From contig NZ_CP016757.1 of assembly GCF_001701045.1 (NCBI RefSeq), positions 761,501 through 825,500 on the forward strand: 64,000 bases of DNA, in the 5' to 3' direction. The notes under the pieces were generated by a model. The model had not been told where the DNA came from. It was given only the letters and a program-made list of their open reading frames with translations, and searched no databases. Made by a program: the position numbers and the translations under genes. This document shows positions 23,868 through 32,643 of the stretch, one piece after another (positions within the stretch are counted from its first letter, which is position 1; every line of letters starts with the position of its first letter). This DNA is from Cloacibacillus porcorum. Its GTDB lineage: Bacteria; Synergistota; Synergistia; Synergistales; Synergistaceae.

Positions 23868-24986
23868 ATGATGAAGATACCCACAGATATGAAGAGCTTT
23901 ACGGAACTTTCCCCATGGTGGCGCACCACCGTGCCGACGGAGATCGTGCTGTCTGGCGACGGAACGGCGGAGTTGCTGGCAAAGCTTAAAGAGCGGGGCA
24001 GAAGGTCCTTCTTTATCGCGGACGGCGCACTCAGGGAGCAGCCTCAGTTCGCGGAGATATTCGCGCAAAAAGATTTATTCGTCTTTGACGCGACCTTTTC
24101 CGAACCGCGTACCGGCGACGTCGATTCGCTGCGCGCGCTGATAAAGGGGCTGGCGGACGAGCCGGATACGGTCGTCGGCGTCGGCGGCGGCGCGACTATG
24201 GATCTTGCGAAGGCGGTCGCCATCTGCCTTGAGAACCCAGAGCCGGCGCAGCGCTATCAGGGCTACGGCCTCGCAATGAAGAAGGGCGCGGATATCTGGG
24301 TGCTGCCGGCGCTCAGCGGCACGGGGGCGGAGATTACCCCGATCGCCGTGCTGCGCGGGCCGGAGAAGAAGCTCGGCATCAATAACCCGTACACAGAGGC
24401 GACCGTCGCGGTGATCGATCCGCAGCTGTCGGCGGGCGCGCCGCACTTTAACCGATTTTTCACGATGATGGACTGCTATTTCCATCATTATGAGATAATG
24501 ATGAGCAGGACGAGCGCCCCCGAGGCGATCGAGGACGCGAAGGACGGACTTGCCCTTTCGCGCGAGGTGCTCTCCCATGACCTCTCGGCGTACGACCTCG
24601 GACTCTCGATAAAGTCGGCGATGGCTTCGGTGCTCGGCGGCAGCAGTACGATCGGCGGCCGCGTCGGCGCGGCGCACGCCATTTCATACGGCCTCAGCAA
24701 CAGCGCGCCGCATCTGCCTCACAGCGTCGCGGTGACCATTTCGATGAGCGTACTCGAGGATATTTACCCTGACGGTTACGCCGACACCCGCCGCTTCCTC
24801 AAGATAAACGGCCTGGAGATGCCGAAGGCCTCGGACTACGGCATCGGCGCGAAGGATATCGAAAAGATGACGCATACGGCGCTCGGCATGGATAAGCTGT
24901 GGCACAGCTGCTTCGGCGACGGCTGGCAGGAGACCGCCACAGCGGATTATATGGAAAAAATCTATCGAAGGATAATAGAGGAGTGA
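23868..24986 (+). CDS. kdnB: Fe-dependent alcohol dehydrogenase family, likely Kdo 8-oxidase (KdnB)
   Basis: This 372-residue protein belongs to the iron-containing alcohol dehydrogenase family. It has the GVGGGATMDLAKA NAD-binding motif (about residues 105-117) and metal ligands typical of the family: Asp and His in MMDCYFHHYE, His in GAAHAISYGL, and His in LPHSVAV. In Shewanella, KdnB oxidises the C8 hydroxyl of Kdo to an aldehyde, which KdnA then aminates. The flanking kdsB and aminotransferase genes make that assignment likely. ATG 23868 is preceded by AGAGGAGAG. It ends seven bases before the next gene. Confidence 0.75.
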   Translation: MMKIPTDMKSFTELSPWWRTTVPTEIVLSGDGTAELLAKLKERGRRSFFIADGALREQPQFAEIFAQKDLFVFDATFSEPRTGDVDSLRALIKGLADEPDTVVGVGGGATMDLAKAVAICLENPEPAQRYQGYGLAMKKGADIWVLPALSGTGAEITPIAVLRGPEKKLGINNPYTEATVAVIDPQLSAGAPHFNRFFTMMDCYFHHYEIMMSRTSAPEAIEDAKDGLALSREVLSHDLSAYDLGLSIKSAMASVLGGSSTIGGRVGAAHAISYGLSNSAPHLPHSVAVTISMSVLEDIYPDGYADTRRFLKINGLEMPKASDYGIGAKDIEKMTHTALGMDKLWHSCFGDGWQETATADYMEKIYRRIIEE

Positions 24987-24992
24987 CGAGTA

Positions 24993-26171
24993 ATGGCAGG
25001 CGCGGAAATTTTTAACAGCGACGAGGTAAGGGCGATTGCGGATGTCATCGAACGTAAGATGATACACCGCTACGGCTCGCACGATTCACGCGGCGGCATC
25101 TACAGGGCGGAGGATTTTGAGGAGAAGGCCAAGGCGCTGACCGGTTCGAAGTACGCGCTGGCGCTTTCCAGCGGTACGGCGGCGCTGATAACGGCGCTCA
25201 AGGGTATCGGCATCAGGCCGGGGGACGAGATCATCACCTCGCCGTTCACCTTCATCGCGACGGTGGAGGCGATCGTCGCCTGCGACGCCGTGCCGGTATT
25301 CGGCGATATCGACGAGACGCTGAGCCTTGACGCCGCCTCCGCGGAAAGGCTCATTACGCCGCGGACGAAGGCTGTAATGCCGGTTCATATGTTCGGCGTC
25401 GCCGCCGATATGGACGCCTTTACGGCGCTCGGCAGGAAATACGGCATTCCCATAATTGAGGACGCCTGTGAGGTGGTCGGCGGCACCTATAAGGGACGGG
25501 CGCTCGGCAGTATCGGAACCTGCGGCACCTGGAGCTTCGACCCCAACAAGACCCTCACCGTCGGCGAGGGCGGCATGGTCTTCACCGACGATCACGACAT
25601 CTGGTACCGGATGGACTGTTATCACGACCACGGCCACATCCACAGCAAGGAACACGACCGCGGCGCTGAGGGCAAGTTCGGCCTCGGCGTCAACTACCGT
25701 ATCAGCGAGGTGCAGGGGGCGCTCGGCGTAGTCGCGCTGGAAAAGATGCCGGCGGCGCTCGCGGCGCTGCGCGCCTCAAAGAAAAAGATCGTCGACGCCG
25801 GAGCGGCGGCGGGGCTGACTCCGCGCCCGATGCACGACGCGGAGGGCGACACCGCGACGCATGTGATATTCATGCTGCCCACCGCGGAGGCGGCGAAAAG
25901 GTTCCAGGCCGCCGCCAAAGAGGCGGGCGCGGGCTGCGCGATCATCGCTGACAACACCTGGCATTACGCGAAACATTGGCAGGCGCTCGCGGAGATGGGC
26001 GGGAGGGAATACTTCGGAAACCGCACTCCATCCTACGCGCCGGAGACGATGGCGCAGGCGGAGTCGCTTCTCTCCCGCGCCGTAATGTTTGGCCTGAACA
26101 TCAGAATGAGCGACGAGGCCGTGGATGGTATCGCGAAGGCCGTGCGGACGGCGGCGAAGGCCTCTCTCTGA
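24993..26171 (+). CDS. kdnA: DegT/DnrJ aminotransferase, likely 8-amino-Kdo transaminase (KdnA)
   Basis: This 392-residue PLP enzyme of the DegT/DnrJ/EryC1 class has SSGTAALITAL (about residues 59-69), Asp157 in IIEDACE, and the PLP lysine Lys186 in SFDPNKTLTVGEGG. In Shewanella, KdnA transfers an amino group from glutamate to 8-oxo-Kdo, giving 8-amino-3,8-dideoxy-manno-octulosonate. It closes the operon seven bases after kdnB and is followed by a strong terminator. DegT enzymes also act on many nucleotide sugars, so the substrate is inferred from the kdsB-kdnB context. Confidence 0.78.
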   Translation: MAGAEIFNSDEVRAIADVIERKMIHRYGSHDSRGGIYRAEDFEEKAKALTGSKYALALSSGTAALITALKGIGIRPGDEIITSPFTFIATVEAIVACDAVPVFGDIDETLSLDAASAERLITPRTKAVMPVHMFGVAADMDAFTALGRKYGIPIIEDACEVVGGTYKGRALGSIGTCGTWSFDPNKTLTVGEGGMVFTDDHDIWYRMDCYHDHGHIHSKEHDRGAEGKFGLGVNYRISEVQGALGVVALEKMPAALAALRASKKKIVDAGAAAGLTPRPMHDAEGDTATHVIFMLPTAEAAKRFQAAAKEAGAGCAIIADNTWHYAKHWQALAEMGGREYFGNRTPSYAPETMAQAESLLSRAVMFGLNIRMSDEAVDGIAKAVRTAAKASL

Positions 26172-26198
26172 TCGGATAAACGGATATTTCAGTTTTTG

Positions 26199-26230
26199 AA
26201 CGCCGGACGGTATGTCCGGCGTTTTTACGT
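26199..26230 (+). terminator. Terminator of the kdsB-kdnB-kdnA operon
   Basis: AACGCCGGAC (26199-26208) pairs with GTCCGGCGTT (26214-26223), followed by TTTA. Confidence 0.9.
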
Positions 26231-26337
26231 CTATGCGGCTTTTTGATTATTATTGGCGCTGTAAAAAACTATTCTTCTGGTATAAAATGGTGGCGAACAC
26301 AAAATAAGTCTTTAAAAAATAGAAATGGGGTGTCATC

Positions 26338-27561
26338 GTGAGCAAAGAACTTCTGACAAAGATCGAGTCGTTGGAGACGCCGATGGTGGAGGCTCTCGGA
26401 GAGATGATCTCCTATCCGGCGATCAGCCCGCTTGACGGCGGCGAGGGAGAGTTTCACAAGGCGCAGTATCTTTTAAAGAAGATCAAAGAACTTGGCTTTG
26501 AGGATGTGAAGGTCTACGCCTCCTCCGACCCGCAGGCCGCCGGCGGCGAGCGTCCGAATATCATCGTACGCTTCCCCGGCAGGAGCGGCCGCCGCCTGTG
26601 GATCGTGGTGCATACCGACGTCGTTCCCGAGGGCGAACGTTCCCTCTGGGAGACCGATCCCTTTAAGGCCGTCGTCAAGGATGGGCGCATCTACGGCCGC
26701 GGCGTGAACGACAACGGGCAGGAGGTCATCGCCTCGCTTTACGGCCTCTTCGCGATCAAGGAGCTTGGCCTTACGCCGGAATATGAGGTCTGCCTTGCCT
26801 TTGTCGCCGACGAAGAGGTCGGCAGCACGCACGGGATAAAGTATCTCATAAAGAAGGGGCTCTTCGATAAGGACGACCTCGTCGTCGTCCCCGATATGGG
26901 AACGGAGGAGGCCGACTTTATCGAGATCGCCGAAAAGAGCATCTGCTGGATGGAGTTCACGGTGGAGGGAAAACAGGTGCACGCGAGCCTGCCGAATCTC
27001 GGCGTCAACGCCTGCCGCGCGGCGAACGGCTTCGCGGCGTCGCTTGACGAGGCGCTCCACGCCGCCTTCCCCGAGACCGACAAGCTCTTTGACCCGGCGG
27101 AGTCGACCTTTGAACCGACGAGACGCCGCGCGAACGTGGCGAATATCAACACCGTGCCCGGCGTGGAGGTCTTCTGTTTCGACTGCCGCGTGCTGCCGAC
27201 TGTGCCGCTTGAAGATGTGAAGAAGGTCGTCGAGGCGGAGATCAAAAAGGCACAGGAAAAGTACGGCGTGAAGATAACCTACCGCTTCCCGCAGTATGAG
27301 GAGGCTCCGGAGCCGACGGCGGAGGACGCCCCTGTCGTGACGGAGCTGCTGGCCGCGGTGAAAAAGGTCTTCCCGAAGGTCGCGCCGAAGGTCGGCGGCG
27401 TCGGCGGCGGCACCTGCGGCGCTTACTTCAGAAGGGCGGGCATCCCCGCCGTCGTCTGGGGGCAGGAATCGGACTGTGCCCACATGCCGAACGAATATAC
27501 GAAGATCGAGCATCTGCTCAACGAGGCGAAGGTCTTCGCGCTGATGATGCTCGGAAGATAA
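26338..27561 (+). CDS. M20-family metallo-hydrolase (ArgE/DapE-like)
   Basis: This 407-residue cytosolic enzyme has the M20 metal site: HTDVVPEG (His and Asp), GRGVNDNGQ (bridging Asp), ADEEVGS (catalytic and zinc Glu), PDMGT (zinc Asp), and a C-terminal His in SDCAHMPNEY. The family hydrolyses N-acyl amino acids, short peptides or succinyl-diaminopimelate; the substrate cannot be told from sequence. Start is GTG 26338, with a weak GGGGTG site. It is monocistronic, between two terminators. It differs clearly from the three AbgA-like M20 enzymes later in the window. Confidence 0.8.
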   Translation: MSKELLTKIESLETPMVEALGEMISYPAISPLDGGEGEFHKAQYLLKKIKELGFEDVKVYASSDPQAAGGERPNIIVRFPGRSGRRLWIVVHTDVVPEGERSLWETDPFKAVVKDGRIYGRGVNDNGQEVIASLYGLFAIKELGLTPEYEVCLAFVADEEVGSTHGIKYLIKKGLFDKDDLVVVPDMGTEEADFIEIAEKSICWMEFTVEGKQVHASLPNLGVNACRAANGFAASLDEALHAAFPETDKLFDPAESTFEPTRRRANVANINTVPGVEVFCFDCRVLPTVPLEDVKKVVEAEIKKAQEKYGVKITYRFPQYEEAPEPTAEDAPVVTELLAAVKKVFPKVAPKVGGVGGGTCGAYFRRAGIPAVVWGQESDCAHMPNEYTKIEHLLNEAKVFALMMLGR

Positions 27562-27584
27562 AAATTTTCCGCGAAGATACAGCG

Positions 27585-27617
27585 GAGGGGCGCGCCGTCT
27601 GGCGGCCCCTCTTTTTT
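27585..27617. terminator. Bidirectional terminator between convergent genes
   Basis: GAGGGGC (27585-27591) and GCCCCTC (27605-27611), with a GC-rich loop that can extend the stem, then CTTTTTT on the plus strand. It separates the M20 gene from the convergent C40 peptidase gene. Confidence 0.8.
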
Positions 27618-28965
27618 ATCGGATGATATTTATATTTGCGATATTATCGATGATCCGGCTGCCGTTCCTTCGTCTCATCTCCATATCGGTGACCGCGACG
27701 CAGTTGAGCACGGTCACGCCATCCGCGCCGCCTGCGTCGGAGGGGGCCAGAGCGTAGACGGAGTGGATGATGTAGGGTTTGCCCTTTATCGTCCCCAGAT
27801 AGAGCATGATGTGTCCCGGCATCTGCACAAGGGTCCCGGCGGGGGAGCCGGCGAGCAGCTTTTCCCTCTCCGCCGCCGTGAGTTTTGCGGCGTCGGTGCG
27901 TTCCGCGGGCGTCAGCGCCTGCTGGAGGGAGTTTCGCGGCAGCTCTATGCCGAAGGTGAGGTAGATGTCGCGTATAAAGGCGCTGCAGTCGCGCGAGCCA
28001 TAGGTGCCGCCCCAGCCGTAGCGTTCTCCGAGCATCTTGAAGGCCTGTCTTATCACGTTGGCCTGTGTATACGGCAGATAGCCGTGCGACAGCTCCGCGC
28101 CGAGTGGGATACGTTCGGCGACGGCGCGCAGGGAGCCGTTCACTCCGCGCTCCGGTACCAGCACGCCGCGGCTGAAGGCCGTGGAGACGCCGCCGACAGA
28201 GACGGCGCCGTCGGCGGCGGGGAGTTTAGTCCCCATGAAGAACTCCCGGCGTCCGGCTTCGGGCTCCGAGGTTCTGATGTCTGTCGTCACGCGGCTTCCC
28301 GTGACCACATAAAAATCACGCGCGGCCAGCTCTTTCAGCGTTTTCTTGTCTGTCAGCGCGACGCCGTCCTTTTTTATCCAGCCCGCGCAGCAGGGGCTTT
28401 CGACGAAGAAGTATTCCCCGTCCGCCGATTCGTGCAGCACCGCCAGCGGTTCCCATATCTTGACGGCGCTCTCCACGTTCATATCGAAGAGGATGTCGTC
28501 CGCGCCGCTGTAGAGGGGCTCTTCGCAGGGCAGCGTTTTAATGAGGCCGTTTTTTACGGCGACGCCAAAGCGGATCATCTCCGTCTCCTTCACCGCGCCG
28601 GTGTCCGCGTTTTCTTCGACCCGCCGCCAGAAGCCCTCGCCGGCCTCCGCCGCGCCTATATACCGCCTGCCCTGGGGCCGTGTGGAGAAGCTTTTCATCT
28701 TTTGCAGAATGAGGCTGCGCGGAAGTATCGCGGGATAGGCCAATATATCGGTGCAGTGTGTGCCGGGAGTGTCCTTGATTTTCCGCGAGAGCGCGGCGGT
28801 CTCTTCCAATGTGAGTATGGTCTGGCGCGCCCTCTTTGTATGCTCTATCCAGTAGTCGGCGCTCAGCATATTGTCTGTCGCGCCGCAGAAATTTTTCGCG
28901 GGCTCCGAGGCGCAGGCCGCCGAGCCGAGCAGAATGAGAATAATTGCCGCGATAAATTTTTTCAC
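27616..28965 (-). CDS. Exported NlpC/P60 (C40) cell-wall hydrolase with SH3 domains
   Basis: This 449-residue protein has a signal peptide (about residues 1-20). Two SH3-like regions follow (about 160-300, with WEPLAVLHESADGEYFFVESP and the YVVTG-x-RVTTDIRT part). The C-terminal NlpC/P60 domain has Cys327 in YGSRDCSAF, His385 in PGHIMLYLG and His401 as the third catalytic position. The type is known as an SH3-containing C40 peptidase acting on gamma-D-Glu-diamino acid bonds of peptidoglycan. A Cys at the signal end (GSAAC) could be a weak lipobox. It is a single gene facing the M20 gene. Confidence 0.85.
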   Translation of the reverse strand: MKKFIAAIILILLGSAACASEPAKNFCGATDNMLSADYWIEHTKRARQTILTLEETAALSRKIKDTPGTHCTDILAYPAILPRSLILQKMKSFSTRPQGRRYIGAAEAGEGFWRRVEENADTGAVKETEMIRFGVAVKNGLIKTLPCEEPLYSGADDILFDMNVESAVKIWEPLAVLHESADGEYFFVESPCCAGWIKKDGVALTDKKTLKELAARDFYVVTGSRVTTDIRTSEPEAGRREFFMGTKLPAADGAVSVGGVSTAFSRGVLVPERGVNGSLRAVAERIPLGAELSHGYLPYTQANVIRQAFKMLGERYGWGGTYGSRDCSAFIRDIYLTFGIELPRNSLQQALTPAERTDAAKLTAAEREKLLAGSPAGTLVQMPGHIMLYLGTIKGKPYIIHSVYALAPSDAGGADGVTVLNCVAVTDMEMRRRNGSRIIDNIANINIIR

Positions 28966-29169
28966 ATCCGAACCTCCGTTTTTTGCCTAGTATAACATGG
29001 TCCCCGCAGTGAAAATCAATAGAGGCGCTTTATGCAAAATATATAAAAAAACATACCATAAAAAGACTATAATAGAGTACAATTAGCGGGCGAAGCGAGC
29101 GGCGCGCGGAAGGACGAAAGAGGGACTTTCGTCCGCCGCCTGACGTAATGGTGAAAGGGGCTGACTGCC

Positions 29170-30042
29170 ATGCAAAACAGCGACAATTACTGGTGGTATA
29201 TAACGATAAGATCCGAGGCCGGGCAGGAGGACAACCTCTTCTCGCTCGCGGATATCTCGGAGAGCATCGGCACGGAGCTGCAGGAGCTTCCCGACGGCAA
29301 CTCGCGTCTGCGCATGTATTATCGGAGCAACGAGGAGATAGCGTTCTGGAAGGGGCGGCTCCTCGAGGCGATGAAAGAGTTTCCCGGAGTCGAAATTGAG
29401 GACTGGGGAAAGATAGAAAACCAGCCGTGGAACGTGGCGGCGGAGGAGGCCTTCCCTCCGCTCCCCGTGGGGCGCGGCCTCGTCGTGCTCGCGCCGTGGC
29501 ACAAAGGCTCCGAGCCATCGGACCGGACGGCGCTCTATATCAATCCCGGCAGCGCCTTCGGCACCGGATATCACGAAAGCACGCAGATCGTGCTTGAGCT
29601 GCTGGAAAAATACATACGTCCCGGCGTCACCACCGCCGACATCGGCACCGGCTCGGGGATACTGACGATCGGCGCGCTCAAGATGGGCGCGGGCCGCGCC
29701 TACGCGCGCGACATCGACCCGACGGTCATCGAAGAGGTGCGCAAAAACTTTGAACTCAACGAGCTTGATCTTGAAAAGATCGACCTCGCCACCGGGGATC
29801 TTCTGAAAGACTTTGGACATACCGCCGACATCCTCACGGCAAACATTCTGCTGGACCCGCTCACGACGATGGTCGCCGACGTTCCCGCCGTCATCGGAAA
29901 AGATGGCGTGGCAATATTCTCCGGCATGCTGGAAAAGGAGAAGCCAGTCTTCCTCAAGGCGCTCGCGGAGGCGAAGATGGCGCCGGTCGAAGAACTTGTA
30001 AGGGGAGAATGGTGGGGTGTCGCTGCCAAGGCTGAGGCTTGA
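29170..30042 (+). CDS. prmA: Ribosomal protein L11 methyltransferase
   Basis: This 290-residue protein matches PrmA: a small N-terminal substrate-recognition domain (about 1-90), then the SAM-dependent methyltransferase core with GTGYHEST (typically GTGxHxTT), DIGTGSGIL at about 157-165 and ANILLDPL near 225. PrmA trimethylates ribosomal protein L11. A TATAAT lies at 29068-29073. It overlaps rsmE by 26 bases, the common prmA-rsmE pair. Confidence 0.92.
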   Translation: MQNSDNYWWYITIRSEAGQEDNLFSLADISESIGTELQELPDGNSRLRMYYRSNEEIAFWKGRLLEAMKEFPGVEIEDWGKIENQPWNVAAEEAFPPLPVGRGLVVLAPWHKGSEPSDRTALYINPGSAFGTGYHESTQIVLELLEKYIRPGVTTADIGTGSGILTIGALKMGAGRAYARDIDPTVIEEVRKNFELNELDLEKIDLATGDLLKDFGHTADILTANILLDPLTTMVADVPAVIGKDGVAIFSGMLEKEKPVFLKALAEAKMAPVEELVRGEWWGVAAKAEA

Positions 30043-30739
30043 GCGCTGCACCTTCGATAACGGCCTGTGGCATATAGACGCGGAGGAGGCGCACCATCTC
30101 ATCCGCGTCCGCCGCTGTTATACCGGCTCTCTCGTCGAGGGGCTGCTGGACGGTGAAAAGATTGAATTAAAGCTCGAATGCCGCGGCGATTCCGTCACCG
30201 CGCGCGAGATATCGCGGGTGCGGGAGGATATCGGCCTTCCCCGGGTCGAGCTGCTGCTTGGCCTGCTGAAGAACGACCAGCTGGACGACGCGCTGCGTTT
30301 CTGCGCCGAGACGGGAGTCTGCGCGGTACATCTCCTGATCTGCGAAAGAAGCGTTCCTCGCTACGAGGGGACGAAGCTCGCCGACAAGATGACGCGCTGG
30401 CGTAAGATACTTGACGAGGCGACCAAGCAGGCGGGAGCGGCGACGCCGCCCGTTCTGCACGAACCGCGGCCCTTTGCCGCGATGGATTTTGAAACGCTTC
30501 CCGACCAGCGTCTCGCCGCGCTGCTTGCGCCTGATACGAAGCGGCTGCGCGAGATAGAGATCGCGCCGCACCTGGCGGTCGCCATCGGGCCGGAGGGGGA
30601 CTGGGCTCCGCGGGAGAGCGAGACGCTGCTCGCAAAGGGGTTCGTCCCCGTATCGCTAGGCCGCCGCATAATGCGCGCAAGCACCGCCGTCGCCGCCGCC
30701 TGTGCCGCCACGGCGATCCTCTGCCGGGATACGAAATAG
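30017..30739 (+). CDS. rsmE: 16S rRNA m3U1498 methyltransferase
   Basis: This 240-residue SPOUT methyltransferase has an N-terminal PUA-like domain (HIDAEEAHHLIRVRR) and the knot-forming C-terminus (AIGPEGDWAPRESE, then VSLGRRIMRASTAVAAACA, close to the usual LGxRILRxETA). RsmE methylates U1498 of 16S rRNA. The start is GTG 30017, inside the end of prmA, giving translational coupling. The usual ILRTETA is IMRASTA here, a mild variation. Confidence 0.92.
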   Translation: MSLPRLRLERCTFDNGLWHIDAEEAHHLIRVRRCYTGSLVEGLLDGEKIELKLECRGDSVTAREISRVREDIGLPRVELLLGLLKNDQLDDALRFCAETGVCAVHLLICERSVPRYEGTKLADKMTRWRKILDEATKQAGAATPPVLHEPRPFAAMDFETLPDQRLAALLAPDTKRLREIEIAPHLAVAIGPEGDWAPRESETLLAKGFVPVSLGRRIMRASTAVAAACAATAILCRDTK

Positions 30740-30777
30740 ATTACTTTCATAATTTTTACAGAGATAAGGTAGTAATA

Positions 30778-31140
30778 ATGAAATACGCAAAACAGATATT
30801 TATCATCTTTCTCGTCACGATGCTTGGCGAACTGCTTAACTTTCTGCTGCCGCTGCCGGTCCCGGCTGGCGTCTACGGACTTTTTATCCTGCTGGCCGCG
30901 CTCTGCTCCGGCCTCGTAAAGCTTCCCGACGTCGAGGACTTCGGCGGCTTCCTGCTTGAGGCGATGCCGATGATGTTCATCCCCGCCGCCGTCGGCCTGC
31001 TCGAACAGTTCAGCGAGATACGCGCGATCTTCATGCCGCTTGTCCTCATCGTCGTCGTCTCTACCGTCGTGGTGATGGCGGCGACCGGGAAGGCGGCGGA
31101 GCTTGTGATCCGGGCGAAGCGGGAGCGTGAAACGAAATGA
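30778..31140 (+). CDS. lrgA: LrgA/CidA-family membrane protein
   Basis: This 120-residue protein has four predicted transmembrane helices and the family signature LLPLPVPAGVYGLFILLAAL, then PDVEDFGGFLLEAMPMMFIPAAVGLL. LrgA/CidA proteins are described as holin-like or as transport partners for pyruvate or glycolate with LrgB. ATG 30778 starts 38 bases after rsmE, and the stop overlaps lrgB by four bases. Confidence 0.88.
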   Translation: MKYAKQIFIIFLVTMLGELLNFLLPLPVPAGVYGLFILLAALCSGLVKLPDVEDFGGFLLEAMPMMFIPAAVGLLEQFSEIRAIFMPLVLIVVVSTVVVMAATGKAAELVIRAKRERETK

Positions 31141-31829
31141 TGGAGTTCCTCTCCTCCTCGTCATACTTCGGCCTCGCGCTCAGCGTCGGCGCCTATATCC
31201 TTGGCTCCGCGGTGCGCAGGCGCTGGAATTACGCCATCCTCAACCCGTTGCTGCTGGCCATCGTCCTCATAATCCTGTTGCTTTCGCTCTGCGGCATCCC
31301 CTACAGGAGCTACGACCGCGGCGCGAAATACCTCAGCTACTTTCTTACGCCGGCGACCGTCTGCCTCGCGCTGCCGCTCTACCGTCAGCTGCACCTTCTG
31401 AAAAAACACGCGGCTGCGATCCTCTGCGGCATCTCGGCGGGGGTGGCGGCCAGCGCCGCGAGCATTTTGGTCATGGTCCGCTGCCTGGGGCTGAGCCATA
31501 CCGTCTATGTGACGCTGCTGCCGAAATCGATCACCACGGCGATCGGTATGGGTGTCAGCGCGGAGGCTGGGGGTATCGTCACCATCACCGTGATATCGAT
31601 CGTCATCACCGGGATACTCGGAAATATCATCGCCGAGCCGGTGACCGGCCTCTTCCGCATAACCGACCCCGTGGCGAAGGGGCTGGCGATCGGCACCAGC
31701 GCCCACGCGATCGGCACGGTGAAGGCCCTTGAAATGGGCGAGGTCGAGGGCGCGATGAGCAGCCTCGCGGTGGCGGTGGCCGGTCTGGTCACGGTGCTCG
31801 TCGTGCCGTTTGCCGCCGGGCTTTACTAA
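31137..31829 (+). CDS. lrgB: LrgB/CidB-family membrane protein
   Basis: This 230-residue protein has about seven transmembrane helices and the LrgB motifs LPKSITTAIGMGVSAEAGG and GTSAHAIGTVKALEMGEVEG. LrgB works with LrgA in control of murein hydrolase activity or in export and uptake of small carboxylates. The start is ATG 31137 (or 31140); both overlap the lrgA stop. A convergent terminator follows. Confidence 0.9.
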   Translation: MMEFLSSSSYFGLALSVGAYILGSAVRRRWNYAILNPLLLAIVLIILLLSLCGIPYRSYDRGAKYLSYFLTPATVCLALPLYRQLHLLKKHAAAILCGISAGVAASAASILVMVRCLGLSHTVYVTLLPKSITTAIGMGVSAEAGGIVTITVISIVITGILGNIIAEPVTGLFRITDPVAKGLAIGTSAHAIGTVKALEMGEVEGAMSSLAVAVAGLVTVLVVPFAAGLY

Positions 31830-31830
31830 A

Positions 31831-31865
31831 ATGGCCGCGCCGCTCTTATCCAGCGGTACGGCCAT
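31831..31865. terminator. Convergent terminator between lrgB and the GntR gene
   Basis: ATGGCCG-x-GCCGCT pairs with AGCGGTACGGCCAT across a short loop. It can serve lrgB on the plus strand and the catabolic operon on the minus strand. Confidence 0.7.
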
Positions 31866-31884
31866 CGTCTTATTGTAAAAAGCC

Positions 31885-32577
31885 TTAACGGGAACCGCCG
31901 GCCTCCTTCTCACCGTCTCTCCGCTCAAAGCAGCGTTCCATACCCTCGAGTATGTGGTTCATATGGTTGTCGAGGGTCGTCAGAAGGTCGGGTGCGTGGT
32001 TCCAGAGCGCGTCTACGATCTTCGCGTGTTCAAGGACGATCTTCTCCGGCTGGCGCTGCTCGTCCATCGCGAAGATTGATATCCGGATGATCTCGTCGGA
32101 GATGCTGCGCCAGATTTTTGTCAGCAGGGCGTTGCCGATGTGTTCGACGATCACGGAATGGAAGCCCACGTCGGCCCTGACGAAGGCGATAGGGTCGTTC
32201 TCCAGCGACGCCATCTTTTTCATTTCGACGTCTAGCTTTCCCGCCAGAGCGCGTCCCTCGCCCTTGGAAAAGGTCTCAGTCAGAGCGTAGTGTTCTATCA
32301 TCATGCGTACCGCGAATACGTCATGGCAGGCGGCGAGATTCAGGTCGCTTATCTTCGTGCGGCAGCGGTCCTCGCCGACGAGCCAGCCTTCCTGCATGAG
32401 GCGCTTTATCGCCTCACGTACCGGTGTTCTGCTGGTATTGTGCTCGGCCGCCACCTGTCGCTCCAGAAGGTATGTGTCCGGTTCGCGCCGCATCTCAATG
32501 ATGTCTTTTTTGATATTTTCGTAGATTATTGTGGATAGATTAACATCTGAGCCCATTCGTGAGCGCCGTCGAAACAT
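31885..32577 (-). CDS. GntR-family (FadR/FCD) transcriptional regulator
   Basis: This 230-residue protein has an N-terminal winged helix (about 15-75; TSRTPVREAIKRLMQEGWL) and a C-terminal FCD ligand-binding domain with the usual metal-binding pattern: Asp in RADVGFH, and His in LEHAKI and DNHMNHI. Such regulators respond to carboxylates. It is the last gene of an eight-gene minus-strand operon and would control it, probably through the palindrome near 39886-39899. Start options are ATG 32577 or ATG 32556. A five-codon in-frame minigene directly precedes ATG 32577. Confidence 0.85.
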   Translation of the reverse strand: MFRRRSRMGSDVNLSTIIYENIKKDIIEMRREPDTYLLERQVAAEHNTSRTPVREAIKRLMQEGWLVGEDRCRTKISDLNLAACHDVFAVRMMIEHYALTETFSKGEGRALAGKLDVEMKKMASLENDPIAFVRADVGFHSVIVEHIGNALLTKIWRSISDEIIRISIFAMDEQRQPEKIVLEHAKIVDALWNHAPDLLTTLDNHMNHILEGMERCFERRDGEKEAGGSR

Positions 32578-32595
32578 TTACGTTATAAACGGCAT
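32578..32595 (-). other. Five-codon leader minigene fused by a stop to the GntR start
   Basis: ATG CCG TTT ATA ACG TAA lies directly before the GntR ATG, in the same frame, and it is this minigene, not the GntR start, that has a strong AGGAGGT site at normal spacing. Ribosomes ending at TAA would restart at the adjoining ATG. Either a natural leader or a nonsense change in a longer GntR N-terminus. Confidence 0.5.
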
Positions 32596-32643
32596 CGCCA
32601 CCTCCTAGAGTATTACTTGTGCGGCCATTTTCGTGACCGGTGT

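Noticed and set aside
27763-28995. 410-codon plus-strand frame
   Set aside because: Exactly antisense to the C40 peptidase, whose catalytic residues are clear; long shadow frames are common in GC-rich coding DNA.
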